Shown in pieces: positions 47,505-59,165 of a stretch of DNA of 64,000 bases (its first letter is position 1; each line of letters starts with the position of its first letter). The stretch spans positions 1,259,001-1,323,000 of the forward strand of contig NC_087391.1 of the NCBI RefSeq assembly GCF_963675165.1, written 5' to 3'. Made by a program: the position numbers and the translations under genes. The notes beneath the pieces are model-generated. The model was not told the DNA's origin, did not search any database, and worked only from the letters and a program-made list of their open reading frames with translations. The stretch comes from Halichondria panicea. Lineage: Eukaryota; Porifera; Demospongiae; Suberitida; Halichondriidae.

Positions 47505-48529
47505 ATGGCTGAGTCTACCTATTCTACAGATACAGTGATCCGTGGCTACCATGTTTACAAGGACATTTGGACTGCTGTGCTAGGAGAGGAATTGTTTTGT
47601 AATAGAGAGAGATTCAACTCTGCAGATCCGTTTGCTGTTTCTGTTGTAAAGGCATCTACAGTTGTTGGCCATGTTCCCCGAAGGATATCGCCTGTTTGCT
47701 CACTATTTCTTCGAAGAAATGGGACTATCAGATGTAGGGTCAATGGAAGTAGACACCACTCTCTTGACTTACCTCAAGGTGGTCTTGAAGTTCCTTGTAT
47801 CCTGACGTTTGAAGGCGCTACAAAAGATGTAAAGAAAGTCCAGACAATTTTAGAGTCTACTCCAGCTATAAAGCCTTGTAATATCAAGATCAAGCCACAG
47901 TCTCCACCAAATAAGAAGATCAAGATTGAGCCACAGTCTCTACCAAACAAGACATTAAAGTTTGCTTCCTTAAATTCTGAAGTTTCAGGGGCTAAGAGCA
48001 CTTGGGCACAGCTTGGAGGCATCGTATTAAGTTCTGAAGACAAGGCAACCATCATCGATGGAGATAAACTCAACGATAAGCACATTAATTTTGCTCAACA
48101 GATGTTAAAGAAGCAATTTCTAAACTTGAATGGCTGTCAGTCTACATTACTGCAAGCAAAACAACCCCTGGCAAACTGTGAACAGGTTATTCAAATTGTT
48201 CATGCATGCGGAGACCACTGGATAGCTCTGTCCACGTTTAGTGCTGATGCTAACTTGGTCAATGTTTATGATTCGGTGTATCACACACTGGATGAAGACA
48301 CAGAAAGAATAATAAAAAATCTGTTAAAGAAAACATACCCCCTCCAGATTCAGATAACTAATACTCAAAAGCAAAAAGGGTCGAGAGATTTTCAATTGCT
48401 GCTATCACTGCTGTTGCGTTTTGCCGTGATCATACTGCCCCCTGGCCCTGTTTTGATCAATCAGCAATGAGGCCACACCTGGTGCAATGTATTGAAAATA
48501 ATAATCTTTTGCCATTTCCTCTCATGTAA
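47505..48529 (+). pseudogene. Transposon-borne HIRAN-like and Ulp1-type cysteine protease gene
   Basis: The ATG at 47505 gives MAESTYSTDTV. Residues about 10-105 resemble a HIRAN domain (YHVYKDIWTA, NSADPFAVSVV, VVGHVPRRISP). A lysine-rich linker follows, with repeated KPQSPPNKKIKIEPQS-like pieces. The C-terminal part resembles the Ulp1/C48 protease fold: HWIALSTF (His) and NVYDSVYH (Asp). At QKGSRD, where the catalytic Cys box should follow, a small deletion shifts the frame. The original frame ends at 48470, while the +1 frame continues with matching sequence (MRPHLVQCIENNNLLPFP) to 48529. The catalytic Cys codon itself is missing. This copy is therefore dead as a protease. Domain names are by recognition. 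Confidence 0.65.
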
Positions 48530-48729
48530 ACTGTCACACTACAGTTTATAATTATTGATGTACAATGTATTGCTATATAAATAAAGTTCATTTTGACTTC
48601 AGTTTAATAAAACATAAATATTATGCACGCACAAGATGAAAATAACAAAATGCAATCACCAAATAAGTTCCTGCATGCATGAGGAAATAGTTAATAGACT
48701 GCATGATAAGTATAGACAAATACAGATCA

Positions 48730-50125
48730 TTACAATAATATACCAGCAGCTTTAAAGCCATTTAATACAAGTGAATCATTTGCTCTAATGTAATCGTATA
48801 AGCTAACTAACCATCTAGCTCCAATGAGTTTCATGAGTGACATCCTGAGGTTAACTGGTGAGATACTTATAGCTCCTTCATCCAATTGCACTTGCACTTG
48901 AGTGGCATACCATTCTCTGAACTTGCTCCTCATGAAATCCTTTGCTGCTTTGTTAATACTGAGATCCATTGGCTGCAAGCGATCTGTACAATTAGCAGGT
49001 ATAGGCACAACAAGGATGTTGTGTTCTTCAAGAAGAGAAGTGACAGGTTCAGTTTGCTGGCCTTTGAAGACATCAAATAGTGCTAGCGCGGCTTGATTCT
49101 TGGAAAGTTTGAGTTCTTTGCGCTTTTGCTCGACATAAGGGATGATAATCAGCTTGATGTATTCTATCATTTTACTTTCATTTGACTAATGGTTTGGGGT
49201 GCATGTAATATGCCAGTCACTTGGGAATTTGTGCTTCGGGAGACAAGCAGAAGTTTTACCTTGGTAGATTAGTTGGGGTGCGAGGAACTCACCAGCCATT
49301 GTTCCACATAGCAGAGCCGTTATTTGACGCTTGTCACCACTCCCGGCAATTTCAACTCTTTTGGAGCCTTTGAGTTCCATTGTCCATGATGATCCTGGAA
49401 CTATACTAATCCCTGTCTGGTCCCAATTAAAAACCAATTCCGGTGGAATATCTTCCATGTCGACTACGGTTTTGACATCATAAATAAATTGTTCTTTTAT
49501 GTTGTCAAAGTTTTCCGGAGTCATTTTCATAGCTGTGCTACCTCTTCTTTTCACAAAATTCATTCGATAAAGAAGGGATTTTGCCCAATTGGCTGTGATT
49601 GCGATTGGACCTCCATTCTCACTAAGGAGGTTTCTATCAGCTCTACGTACAATTGCAGTGGCTGATGCCATTGTTATTGCTGTTGTAATAACCCCACCTC
49701 CTTTACGAACAGCTGTGTATCAAGGCTTTCTCCTAACATCAGTGGTCTACCTCGCTTCTTTTGGGGAAGGGAAGTTACAGAGAGAGGGGTACCATCGTCA
49801 GCCTTTTTTCTGAGCCTAACTTCTGCCAAGTATTTTGCTTTCCATGTTCGAACAGTGCTCTCTTTTAGATTAACATCCAACTCCTTAGAGAAATGTTCTA
49901 CAGCAGAAACAATGCCATTCATTGATGCATATTGAGCAATCATGGCCTGCTGTTCTGGTATAAACTTTGCATACCTTCCTCTTGCCTTTGGCTTCTTTTT
50001 TGAAACTTCCAATACAGCTTTATTGGCATCTCTTATAGTGAAACAGTTAAGCTTGCTGGACAATGGCCCTCTGGTAGCAGGAAGTATAGATTGTCAACTG
50101 GCTGAAAGTAGCGATACAGAGCCAT
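48730..50125 (-). pseudogene. DDE (pogo/Tigger/CENP-B-type) transposase, decayed
   Basis: Read right to left from an ATG near 50125 (MALYRYFQPV). An N-terminal helix-turn-helix region follows (SAVEHFSKELDVNLKESTVR), then KKRGRPLMLG, then the catalytic core: VFNWDQTGI (first Asp), ALALFDVFKGQ (second Asp) and RLQPMDLSINKAAKDF (third Asp), the DDD pattern of DDE_1 transposases. Lesions: a frameshift near the start, another near 49725-49735 and an in-frame TAG at about 49187 in TPNH-stop-SNE, where Trp is expected. Stop at 48730. It cannot make a full transposase. Confidence 0.8.
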
Positions 50126-50518
50126 TTTTAATCAGAGCTCTCCTTTACACACATGCATATATGCACGTGACCCGTAGTGACGTCAGGAATCCAGTACCGG
50201 TGCGTGGGAGTTTATCCCAGTTTTAATTTTCGCGTTGACTACTCTGCCCTCGAAAAACGCGAAAATTTGCACCCCACGAAAATTTCCTGCTATACGGTAC
50301 TCTATAGTTACTTACCAGGTCCAGGAACTTGGTCCGTCTCAAGAGCTTCTTCCTCTGGCTCTTTATTTTCTAGCTTGAAATCTGAGGAGTAGCTTCCTAT
50401 CTGGCTATGATCCCAGTCACTCCCCTCTGACTCAACAAGGCCATAGGCATCGATATCTTCACTGTCTAGCTGCACTAGAGCCTCGCTAAGATTATCCTAC
50501 AAAGGTCTTGTAGCAATT

Positions 50519-51019
50519 ATGCACCTTTCAATGCAAATCCCCACCCCCCCCCCTCCCGGGATAGGGTGGGGATTTGACACTGGGGAGTTGCAAACCACCC
50601 CCCTCTCCAAGGGGGGTAGTTTTCAGTACAAATGCACTACAAATACCCCTCTCCCCCAACCCACGGGATTTGACACAGTCACAAAGAATAAACAACATAG
50701 CACATAATTATGGAGTACACTCTGTATATACAATAGTAAGTCTGTGGTTCTGCTTCAACTCAGTTCAATGAAACCACTGCTCCAGCAATCACAAGTGATC
50801 CAGCTTTCTATACTGGCTGTTTGTTCCTTCCAAAGAGCTACACATGCCAGTGGGAGGTTTATAAAAAAGAACTAGAAGTTAAAATTATAGTATACTGACT
50901 TGTGGCTGCTGAGTATACAAACTTACAAAAGCCCCACCCCAGGGGAAGCAATTTTAATACAAATGACTTACAAATCCCCGGGAGGGGGGGTGGGTGGGGG
51001 TTTGCATTGATAGGTGCGT
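50519..51019. mobile_element. Element with G/C-run inverted ends
   Basis: Left ATGCAAATCCCCACCCCCCC and right GGGTGGGGGTTTGCATTGAT are inverted repeats of about 40 bp; a partial internal copy (50560-50640) includes GGGGATTTGACAC. The runs of five or more G could form quadruplexes. No transposase. Confidence 0.6.
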
Positions 51020-51376
51020 TATCAATTGGTCACTTTTCTTTCGACAATACTGTATGAAGCGTACCTCGAGGCAGCACAATGAAAATACCACGTCAAAGAG
51101 CAGCTCAATGCGCATGTGCTGGTACCTACTACACAGCCCGGACAATCATTTTTTTGAAAATTAGCAGTAGCCATGCCGCCTAGCCTATAGGCGGCTAGAG
51201 CGGGGAAAGGGTTAAGCCCCTAGGAAAGAAGTACATGTATTATGACAACATAATAAAATGAAGGTCATGCAAACTCAACACAAATAGACTTTAGTTCACA
51301 TAAACTTACAGGCACGATACTTCACAATTACTAAATGTACATAAAATACATGTACTGAATATCCCCTCCCACACAG

Positions 51377-51654
51377 ATCCAGCCATTGAGGTGGTAGAGA
51401 ATACAGTGTATGGGGTGAGACCGGGCACTCCTGACACGAGACAGCGCACCACAACTGGTGGTATTGAGCTGAAGCCTAATCTAGTGTACAGTAACATAGC
51501 AGCAGACCATGGCAACCAAACTGAGCAAAATGGAGACCACCCTCATGGACAATCTACACCATGTAGCTATATTTACGATGTGTATACACATGTACTGGCT
51601 CCAGAAATTGTTATTGAAATGATCGAGTGCCAGAATATAAACACAACCATGTAA
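51377..51654 (+). CDS. Alternative 3' tail exon of gene 7
   Basis: Acceptor ACACAG, then DPAIEVVENTVYGVRPG (one residue shorter at the start, RP inserted), then PDTRQRTTTGGIELKPN, LVYSNI and NGDHPHGQST. It then diverges and stops at 51654; that divergent end differs from genes 3 and 6. Phase 1, compatible with exon 4 at 45709, but the intron would be 5.7 kb. Confidence 0.5.
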
Positions 51655-52012
51655 GAAGTGTTATGCAATGCACTGCTCTATTTAACGCTAGGTCCCCTTC
51701 ATTATGAAAGTGGTTGGCCTCAATTGTGATGGGCTTGTGTGTGTGTGCGTGCGTGCATGCACTAGAATTGGTTCTGTAAATATAGATTACTTGTGGCCAA
51801 TTTTTAGAAAGCTTAGAAGGAGACCGTTCAGATGGTATGCCCAAATCCCACAAATTTGAAACTACATGTAAGCAGTTATGCTCACGCATTAATAGATAGA
51901 TATCAGTGTGTATAGCTGCATGCTCTGTATTCTATATGATCCACACAATTGCTCATAATTATTATTACGCTATTAGGAAAGACACACTAAAAGCACCTAA
52001 CGGAATCACAAC
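51655..52012. other. Intergenic spacer before gene 8
   Basis: GT/GC-rich run (51737-51760) and spacer sequence shared with 22480-22800 and 59100-59450. No coding signal. Confidence 0.4.
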
Positions 52013-52433
52013 TAGGCCTTGCCCAATTATGTTATGCTAGCATAATTTTGAGACTAATAGCAGTGGAGCATTGAGCATTATGCCAGCCTAATAGCAAAAA
52101 ATATTAGCCTATTAGGCAATTTTTACCAAATTTTGGTAGAAAGTATGATTTTATAAGCACTATAGCCTCAATAGCTAATACTGAGTATATACGTATGGAA
52201 GGTGCCATAGTAGTACTGTTAACTCTTTTCTAAGATTTCTTTCACCAATATAGTTCTATATTCTATAGTTCCTTAGAACATTATGTTAGAAGCAGCTGTG
52301 ATGTTGCAGTATTATTCTCGTTGATGATTTTTATTGAGACTAATGGGTAAGAATTAAAGACTAATAGGTACAATGCATGAGACTTGGAGACTAGACTAAT
52401 AGGCAACATTTTGAGCATAATGGGCAAGGCCTA
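52013..52433. mobile_element. hAT-like MITE upstream of gene 8
   Basis: 421 bp, ends TAGGCCTTGCCCAATTATG and CATAATGGGCAAGGCCTA, flanked by the exact 8-bp duplication ATCACAAC (52005-52012 and 52434-52441). The ends resemble those of the 2-kb element at 33093. The empty site AATCACAACCACC is found upstream of other array genes (for example 59458-59468). Confidence 0.88.
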
Positions 52434-52725
52434 ATCACAACCACCTGTCTGTCAATACTAGTCGGTGGTCGGTACTAACCACAACAAAATAATAACACAC
52501 CTCTTTGGTATATAGATTTTAGACTATCAAAGGAATTTTGTGAGTATTTTTGCAGGATTCATTTTCACTTGTGCAGTGAACTGTGTAATGGGGCAGACAC
52601 CCTAATCCTAATACCGTGATGGTAAAGCACCTCTATACAAACATTCGTGGTTAATGGTGCGTCACGTGATTAGTGTATGACTAACAGAAAGGTCAACACA
52701 TTCTACGACTCAGGCTAGGCTCAAC

Positions 52726-54860
52726 ATGAAGACTAAGATTGTACTACTTTGGAGTTTGGCAGTCTGTGTGTGTACAAGTTTCACATCAGTGAGTTGTACA
52801 CGAACGACATAGTAAATGCATTACTTATTTACGTACTGAACTAAAAGGCCCCTAGCTTTATACACCAACTATTATCACTACAGGTGGGAGGTGAGTTTAT
52901 ACTGACAGTCAACTTGGTCAACTACACCAACCCAACCGGACTGTGTGCTGAATGTGCTATTACACTGAGTGATGTAACAAGTGCTGACCATTTAGTACCA
53001 GTGTGTTGTGATGAGCTACCATTTAAATCAGGCAACTGTGACAACACAGGAGAGGAGAGATGTGACACCAGGTTCCATTGGATCATCAGACCATTCGGTG
53101 CATCACTAGAGACAAGACCCAGCATGGGGTACTTCTTCACAGATTGTACAATGTCCCCCAGCACCTGCCCATTCAGTGAAATGAGCACAAGATTTGGTCA
53201 AGGTCCAACAGCACTACTGGGAGTAACAGAAAATCCTCTACCTGTTTCAAAAACAGATATTACTGTATGGACAGTAAGTTCATGTTCATTACACATACCA
53301 TTTCCAATTATTTATATACATGCATGCATGTAGGGGCAGATTCAGTTTCTTATAGAAGCTGTGGATAGTGGACTACCAAACAGAATAGACAGTTTGTTAA
53401 TTGACCTGGACAACCTCCAGCTTGGAGCAGACTTTACAGAGGAGATGACGTTCACTGGATTCCACAATATATCTCACATGACCATGAGTTTCAGAGTCGA
53501 GTGCTCTCTTGGTTTCTGTGGACCTGACTGTAAGACCACACCTCTGAACAATCTACGAGTGGCGACATGTCAAGCTGATGGCACTCTAACATGTACTGAT
53601 AACCGATTAGACCCTTCACCTCTTGTAGCCTGCAACGACTGCCTCTACAACCTGGATATTACTACTGGCTGCTCCACTTGCGTACAGATCAACTATGACC
53701 CAATCACCAACTGTACAGCCTGCCTTCCTGGATACAATATTGACCAAAGCTGCTCAACATGTATCAGTACAAACTTTAATCGTGATACAAATTGCTTTAC
53801 ATGCGTGAATAATCGCGATCTCGGCTCCAGCTGCTCCACTTGTTTGCCTGGATATGATAGTAACCGTAACTGTACAGTGTGTCTATCTGGACAAAACATA
53901 TCTACAAGATGTACCACCTGTCTGTCTGGACTCACTGGCAGTAACTGTGAACCTGGTGAGTGCTATACAATAGTATAGTCACTGAATTAAAGCACCACTT
54001 TGTGAGACAGTGTAAAGAAACAAATGAAGTCATGTTACTATAAGGGCGAACTGCCCAAGTGTTGCTTATATATTGGAGTGAAGCTATAATTCAGACATTC
54101 ACGATATTGCTATATGCATACACTATAGTACTAATTACAGACTCTTCACTAAGTGTGGGAGTGGTGGGTGGTATCGCTGGAGGAGTGGGTGGAGTTTTGC
54201 TGCTTATCATTCTAGTGATGGCCGTGCTCCTCATCCTACTTACAGTCCATATCAGAAAGAGTGGTAACCAAGACATCAGTACTGCCACTACTACAGGTGA
54301 AGCACTAGACACATGCACTAGCTACATAGTGGCTTCATTGATACACGCAACAATTAATGAAGTATTATACACACCATGACTATAACACCGTTCAATTCTA
54401 CAATACACAACAATTAATACACTATAGCACTGCTCAATTCAAACTATGATCACACGTACACCACTTCACAGTAGAGCATGCACTCAGCTGCTCTAGGGGA
54501 GGATTCCCAACAATAAGATAGTTACTAGTCTGACCACAATAGGTTTAACTTCATACAGATAAAGAAGTTACAGAAGTTATGGAAATGAATCAAAATCCCA
54601 TGTACAGCATGAGTACAACTGAAACACCAACTACGGACCACGAAGCCATACAAACACATCCTAACATAGTCTACGGGATGAACACTGAAGCTAACCACAC
54701 CCACCAGTACGAGACTGTGGACACACCCATTGAAATGAATCAGAACCCTGTGTACAGTGCAACCAATGCTACTAATATTGAAGCTGACAGCTATGAGAAT
54801 GATGGTCTGGGCCCAACAAGAAATGAGCAGCAACCGGAATACGATTATATTCAAGTGTGA
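52726..54860 (+). CDS. Array gene 8: Notch-ligand-like transmembrane protein with a longer tail
   Basis: Exons 52726-52788, 52884-53273, 53334-53955, 54141-54296 and 54559-54860; 510 residues. The leader and MNNL-like domain are class A, close to gene 10. Only eight CxxC motifs remain, and the 39-bp minisatellite is absent. Exon 5 is 45 bp longer than in all other genes. The extra 15 residues (around THPNIVYGMNTEA) add a tyrosine motif between the first NPVY-like motif (NPMY here) and YETV. The usual YYEN is SYEN. The alternative tail exon (55913-56031) is frame-shifted. Confidence 0.82.
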
Positions 54861-55045
54861 ATCAACATTCACAACCTTTAGCTATGTACACAGACACGAG
54901 AATAAACACGTTTTACTGTCATTGTGATTACTATAATAATTGGCTATATATACTGGGGGTATACGTTCAACATGACTGATGAGTATGCTCTGGGACATCA
55001 GGAAACTGCTGATGTGCAATAGCTAGTTCATATATCAATTCATTA

Positions 55046-55242
55046 CCGTATAGCGGGTACATTTCGAGGGTAAAGGTTTTCACTGATCAAGCATCTACTG
55101 AGAACATTAATTTTATACCCTTGTATCACATGCATGCATGCTGCAGAAAGGCTGCTATTCCACGAAAATTAAATCTACGAAAATCTTTCTAACGGTCAAT
55201 CCGCAAAAATTTATATACCCTCGAAGTATACCCGCTATACGG
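55046..55242. mobile_element. MITE M1 after gene 8
   Basis: Ends CCGTATAGCGGGTACATTTC and GAAGTATACCCGCTATACGG, TA on both sides. Same relative position as the copies after genes 4 and 7, so inherited by duplication. Confidence 0.75.
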
Positions 55243-55368
55243 TATATTCAAGTGTGAAACTGCATGCATAAAACAACGTATAGCTATTACGTACAAAGAC
55301 ACAAGAATGAACACGTGTACCATATTATTACCATTAATTTATTGTGATTACCATGATTACAGTATATA

Positions 55369-55475
55369 GCGCAACATTTTCGAGGCACTTAATTTCATGG
55401 AATAGCCTCTAAAAGGATTTTGTTGAATAAATTTCGTGGGTTGACTACTTACAGGAAGCACTCCACAGCCACATA
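55369..55475. repeat. Repeat family B after gene 8, shortened
   Basis: Begins AGTATATAGCGCAACATTTT and is cut short at CACTCCACAGCCACAT compared with 46684. Confidence 0.45.
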
Positions 55476-55555
55476 TGACAACATAATAAAATGAAGGTCA
55501 TGCAAACTTAACATAAATAGACTTTAGTTCGCATAAGCTTACAGGCACGATAACA

Positions 55556-55900
55556 ACTCGTCAAGATATTTATGAAGGGTGCAGTGGTCTCACCTCTTGT
55601 AGCAAGTATATCTCGTAACTGAATAGGGGTTCACTGGGGTTCAGCAACGGAAACAGTTTGATCTATAGGTCTAATCTATACTATACCCTTGATTGAAAAG
55701 CCTCAGTCACAGAATAATGAGAAACACACCACATTGAAAACCAATGTCAAAATGCAATTAAAAGAGAGATTACGAGATGCGTGTCGTACCGCCTCTGGGA
55801 CATCAGAAAACTGCTAACGTACAATAGCTAGTTTAGTCCTCAATGCATAAACTTACAGGTGCGATATTACAACAAATTCAAATACATGTACTGAATATCC
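55556..55900. repeat. Segment duplicated after genes 8 and 9
   Basis: ACTCGTCAAGATATTTATGA through CGTACCGCCTCTGGGACATC is nearly identical to 58489-58830 and not found after other array genes. It leads directly into the alternative tail exon in both places. Confidence 0.8.
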
Positions 55901-55912
55901 CCTCCCACTCAG

Positions 55913-56031
55913 ACCCAGCGAACATTGAGCTGGTAGAGAATACAGTGTATAAAGTGGGCACTCCTGACACGAGACAGCGCACCACAACTGGTGGTATTGA
56001 GCTGAAGCCTAATCAGTGTACAGTAACATAG
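55913..56031 (+). pseudogene. Truncated alternative tail exon of gene 8
   Basis: Acceptor and DPANIELVENTVYKV block intact. Two bases are lost in AATCTAGTGTAC, giving NQCTVT and a stop at 56031, so the LVYSNI motif is lost. A MITE (56075-56280) interrupts the remaining exon sequence. Confidence 0.7.
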
Positions 56032-56074
56032 CAGCAGACCATGGCAACCAAACTGAGCAAAATGGAGACCACTA

Positions 56075-56280
56075 CCGTATAGCGTGTAATTTTCGTGGGG
56101 CAAAATATTCGTGGTTTTCATGGTTGGAGGTCTGACCACGAATATTTTACCCACGAATGAAGCGACCTTGCCTACCTTTACCTGCAGTGCAAGCAGCAAC
56201 CACGAAAATATTACCAACAAAATGTCTCAATATTGCTGAATCACAAATATTTTGTCCCCCGAAAATTACCCGCTATACGG
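56075..56280. mobile_element. MITE M1 inside gene 8's alternative tail exon
   Basis: Ends CCGTATAGCGTGTAATTTTC and AAAATTACCCGCTATACGG, TA on both sides. Identical insertion point to the copy at 19061. Confidence 0.8.
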
Positions 56281-56540
56281 TATTATGAAGAATCTATGTG
56301 TATGACTATATATGGTATCTTGAAATATGTTATCAATACGACACATTAAGCACTAGTATTCCAATCACAAACACTATCATACAGTATAATGCATATAGTC
56401 TTCTGTAAAACAAGCTAACAGAAGAAAACAAGCTAACAGAAAAAATTTATTCAGTTATGAATGCTAACCATCACTGTGTGCTTAGGGATGTCACATGATT
56501 AGTTATGGGACACTGTACTGAGCATGTAGCTAGGAACAAC

Positions 56541-58145
56541 ATGAAGATCAAATTTGCTTTGTTTTGGAGTGTGGCAGTCAGTGTGTGTGCAAGTTTCACC
56601 ACAGTGAGTTAAATTGTAAAAGCTTTAAGATGCACAGTTAATTAATTACTACACAGGTAAGAGCTGATTTTGTATTAACAGTCAATTTTATCAACTACAC
56701 CAACCCAACCGGACTGTGTGCTGAATGTAGTGTTTCACTGAGTAATGTAGCAAGTGCTGACCAGCTAGTACCAGTGTGTTGTGATGATCTACCACTCAGA
56801 AACACCAACTGTGACAACACAGGAGAGGAGAGTTGTGACACCAGGTTCCATTGGACCATCAGACCATTCGCTGCATCACTGGAGACAAGACCCCCCAATG
56901 TACCCCTTCCTGGCAACCCTCCTAATTACTTCTTCACAGACTGTTCAACCTCACCCAACTCTGTTTGCCCATTCCCCCAAGTGAGCACAACATTCCCCCA
57001 AGGCCCACTAGGATTTCTGGGTGTAGCAGCCAACCCTCTGCCAGTGGTGTCAGGAACAATGTGGACAGTAAGTTACTTAATCATTGAGGGTAAAGAGTGT
57101 AATTGCGATTTCTTCAGGGACAAACACAGTTCTTCATAGAAGCTGTGGACAGTAGACTCCCGAACATAATAGACAGTCTATTGGTTAACCTGGACAACCT
57201 CCAACTTGGAGCAGACTTCACAAAGGAGATGACGTTCACTGGATACCACGACGTATCTCACATGACCATGAGTTTCAGAGTCGAGTGCTCACCTGGTTTC
57301 TGTGGATCTAACTGTACCACAAATGATCCACAAATGGCAACATGTCAAACTGATGGCACTTTAACTTGCTATGACAACTTCGACCTTAATACAAGCTGTA
57401 CTGAGTGTGTGGTTAACTACGATCTAACTACCAACTGCACGTCTTGTCTGTTTGGACGAAACATATCCACAAGATGTACCACCTGTCTGTTTGGATTCAC
57501 TGGCAGTAACTGTGAACCTGGTGAGTGCTATACAATACTATAGTCTACACAGAGTGTACTTATTTCTACTACAGAATCTTCACTAAGTGTGGGAGTGGTG
57601 GGTGGTATCGCTGGAGGAGTGGGTGGAGTTTTGCTGCTCATCATTCTAGTAATGGCCGTGCTCCTACTTACAGTCCGTACCAGAAAGAATGGTAACCAAG
57701 ACATCAGTACTGCCACTACTACAGGTAAAATACTAGACACACCTAGCTAAGCAAATGCTACTTATTATAGTGTCTTCAGAAAATGTCATTGTCCAAAATA
57801 TAAAACATACAAGGTATTATACACTGACTATAGCACTGCTCAATTCAAGGTATGATCACATGCACTAGTCTGCTTTAACTCCATACAGATAAAGAAGTTA
57901 CAGAAGTTATGGAAATGAATCAAAATCCCGTGTATAGTATGAGTACAACTAAAACACCAACTACGGACTATGAAGCTAACCACACCCACCAGTACGAGAC
58001 TGTGGACACACCCATTAAAATGAATCAGAACCCTGTGTACAGTGCAACCAATGCTACTAATATTGAAGCTGACTACTATGAGAACGATGGTCTAGGCCCA
58101 ACAAGAAATGAGCAGCAACCGGAATACGATTATGTTCAAGTGTGA
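56541..58145 (+). CDS. Array gene 9: shortest class-B Notch-ligand-like transmembrane protein
   Basis: Exons 56541-56603, 56657-57067, 57118-57520, 57575-57724 and 57889-58145; 427 residues. Very close to gene 3 in leader, MNNL-like domain and short introns, but only three CxxC motifs remain (CTEC, CTSC, CTTC) before FTGSNCE. The DSL-like segment has lost the TTPQ stretch (CTTNDPQMATC). In exon 4 the charged stretch reads RTRKNGNQ. In the tail, KTPTTDYEA adds a Tyr and IKMNQ replaces IEMNQ. An alternative tail exon lies at 58843-59165. Confidence 0.82.
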
Positions 58146-58842
58146 AACTATATCAAACTTATACATGTAGCTATTATGTGCACTACTATGTACATACATG
58201 TATTATTAATTACCATTGTGATTACTACTTTGACTATACTGGGGGTCTATATTAAAACAAGAGGCTCATTCAACACATGCATGGGTATGCTCCAGAGGAG
58301 GTATGACACTTTTTTTAATTGAATTCCATTGTGATGACGTTTGCTTAGCTGGCAGTTACCGCGACCTTGCCACGACAAACTCTAGGCTTGTAGAAAGTAT
58401 GTAACTGACTGTCTAACTAGCTCTATGTGTTTCTCAAGGTCTCTATGGCTAGCTATAGTGTTTCTCCAGCAGAGGTCCTAGTTAGACTCGTCAAGATATT
58501 TATGAAGGGTGCAGTGGTCTCACCTCTTGTAGCAAGTATATCTCGTAACTGAATAGGGGTTCACTGGGGTTCAGCAACGGAAACAGTTTGATCTATAGGT
58601 CTAATCTATACTATACCCTTGATTGAAAAGCCTCAGTCACAAAATAATGAGAAACACACCACATTGAAAACCAATGTCAAAATGCAATTAAAAGAGAGAT
58701 CACGAGATGTGTGTCGTACCGCCTCTGGGACATCAGAAAACTGCTAACGTACAATAGCTAGTTTAGTCCTCAATGCATAAACTTACACACATGATATTAC
58801 AACAAATTCAAATACATGTACTGAATATCCACACCCACACAG
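58146..58842. other. Intron/3' region between the two tail exons of gene 9
   Basis: The first part (58260-58320) matches the sequence after gene 5, with GCTCCAGAGGAGGTATGACA. From 58489 it is the duplicated block shared with 55556. No coding signal. Confidence 0.5.
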
Positions 58843-59165
58843 ACCCAGCGAACATTGAGGTGGTAGAGAATACAGGGTATGGAGTGGGCACTCCTGACAC
58901 GAGACAGCGCACCACAACTGGTGGTATTGAGCTGAAGCCTAATCTAGTGTACAGTAACATAGCAGCAGACCATGGCAACCAAACTGAGAAAAATGGAGAC
59001 CACTCTTATTACTACACTACATGTAGCTATACTTGCGATGTGTACATCTACTGGCTCCAGAAATTGTTATTGAAAAGATCGAGTGCCAGAACAAAAACAC
59101 ACAACCATAAAAGAAGTATTATGCAATGCACTGCTCTATTTAACACTACGTCCCCTTCATTATGA
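58843..59165 (+). CDS. Alternative 3' tail exon of gene 9
   Basis: Acceptor CACACAG, then DPANIEVVENTGYGV, PDTRQRTTTGG, LVYSNI and NQTEKNGDH. After that it diverges (SYYYTTCSYTCDVYIYW) to a stop at 59165, because of an indel relative to genes 3 and 6. Phase 1. Confidence 0.55.

Larger units (their letters stand above)
47341..50299. mobile_element. pogo/Tigger-like DNA transposon with HIRAN-Ulp1 cargo gene
   Basis: A 2.96-kb element between TA dinucleotides (47341-47342, 50298-50299). Terminal inverted repeats of about 40 bp: CCATATAGCGGGAAATTTTC (left) and GAAAATTTCCTGCTATACGG (right), continuing inward through GCAAATTTTCGC. A second, subterminal inverted pair is TTTTAATTTTCGTG and TTTTAATTTTCGCG. 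Two converging genes lie inside: HIRAN/Ulp1-like (+) and DDE transposase (-), both broken. It lies between the two tail exons of gene 7. Confidence 0.85.
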
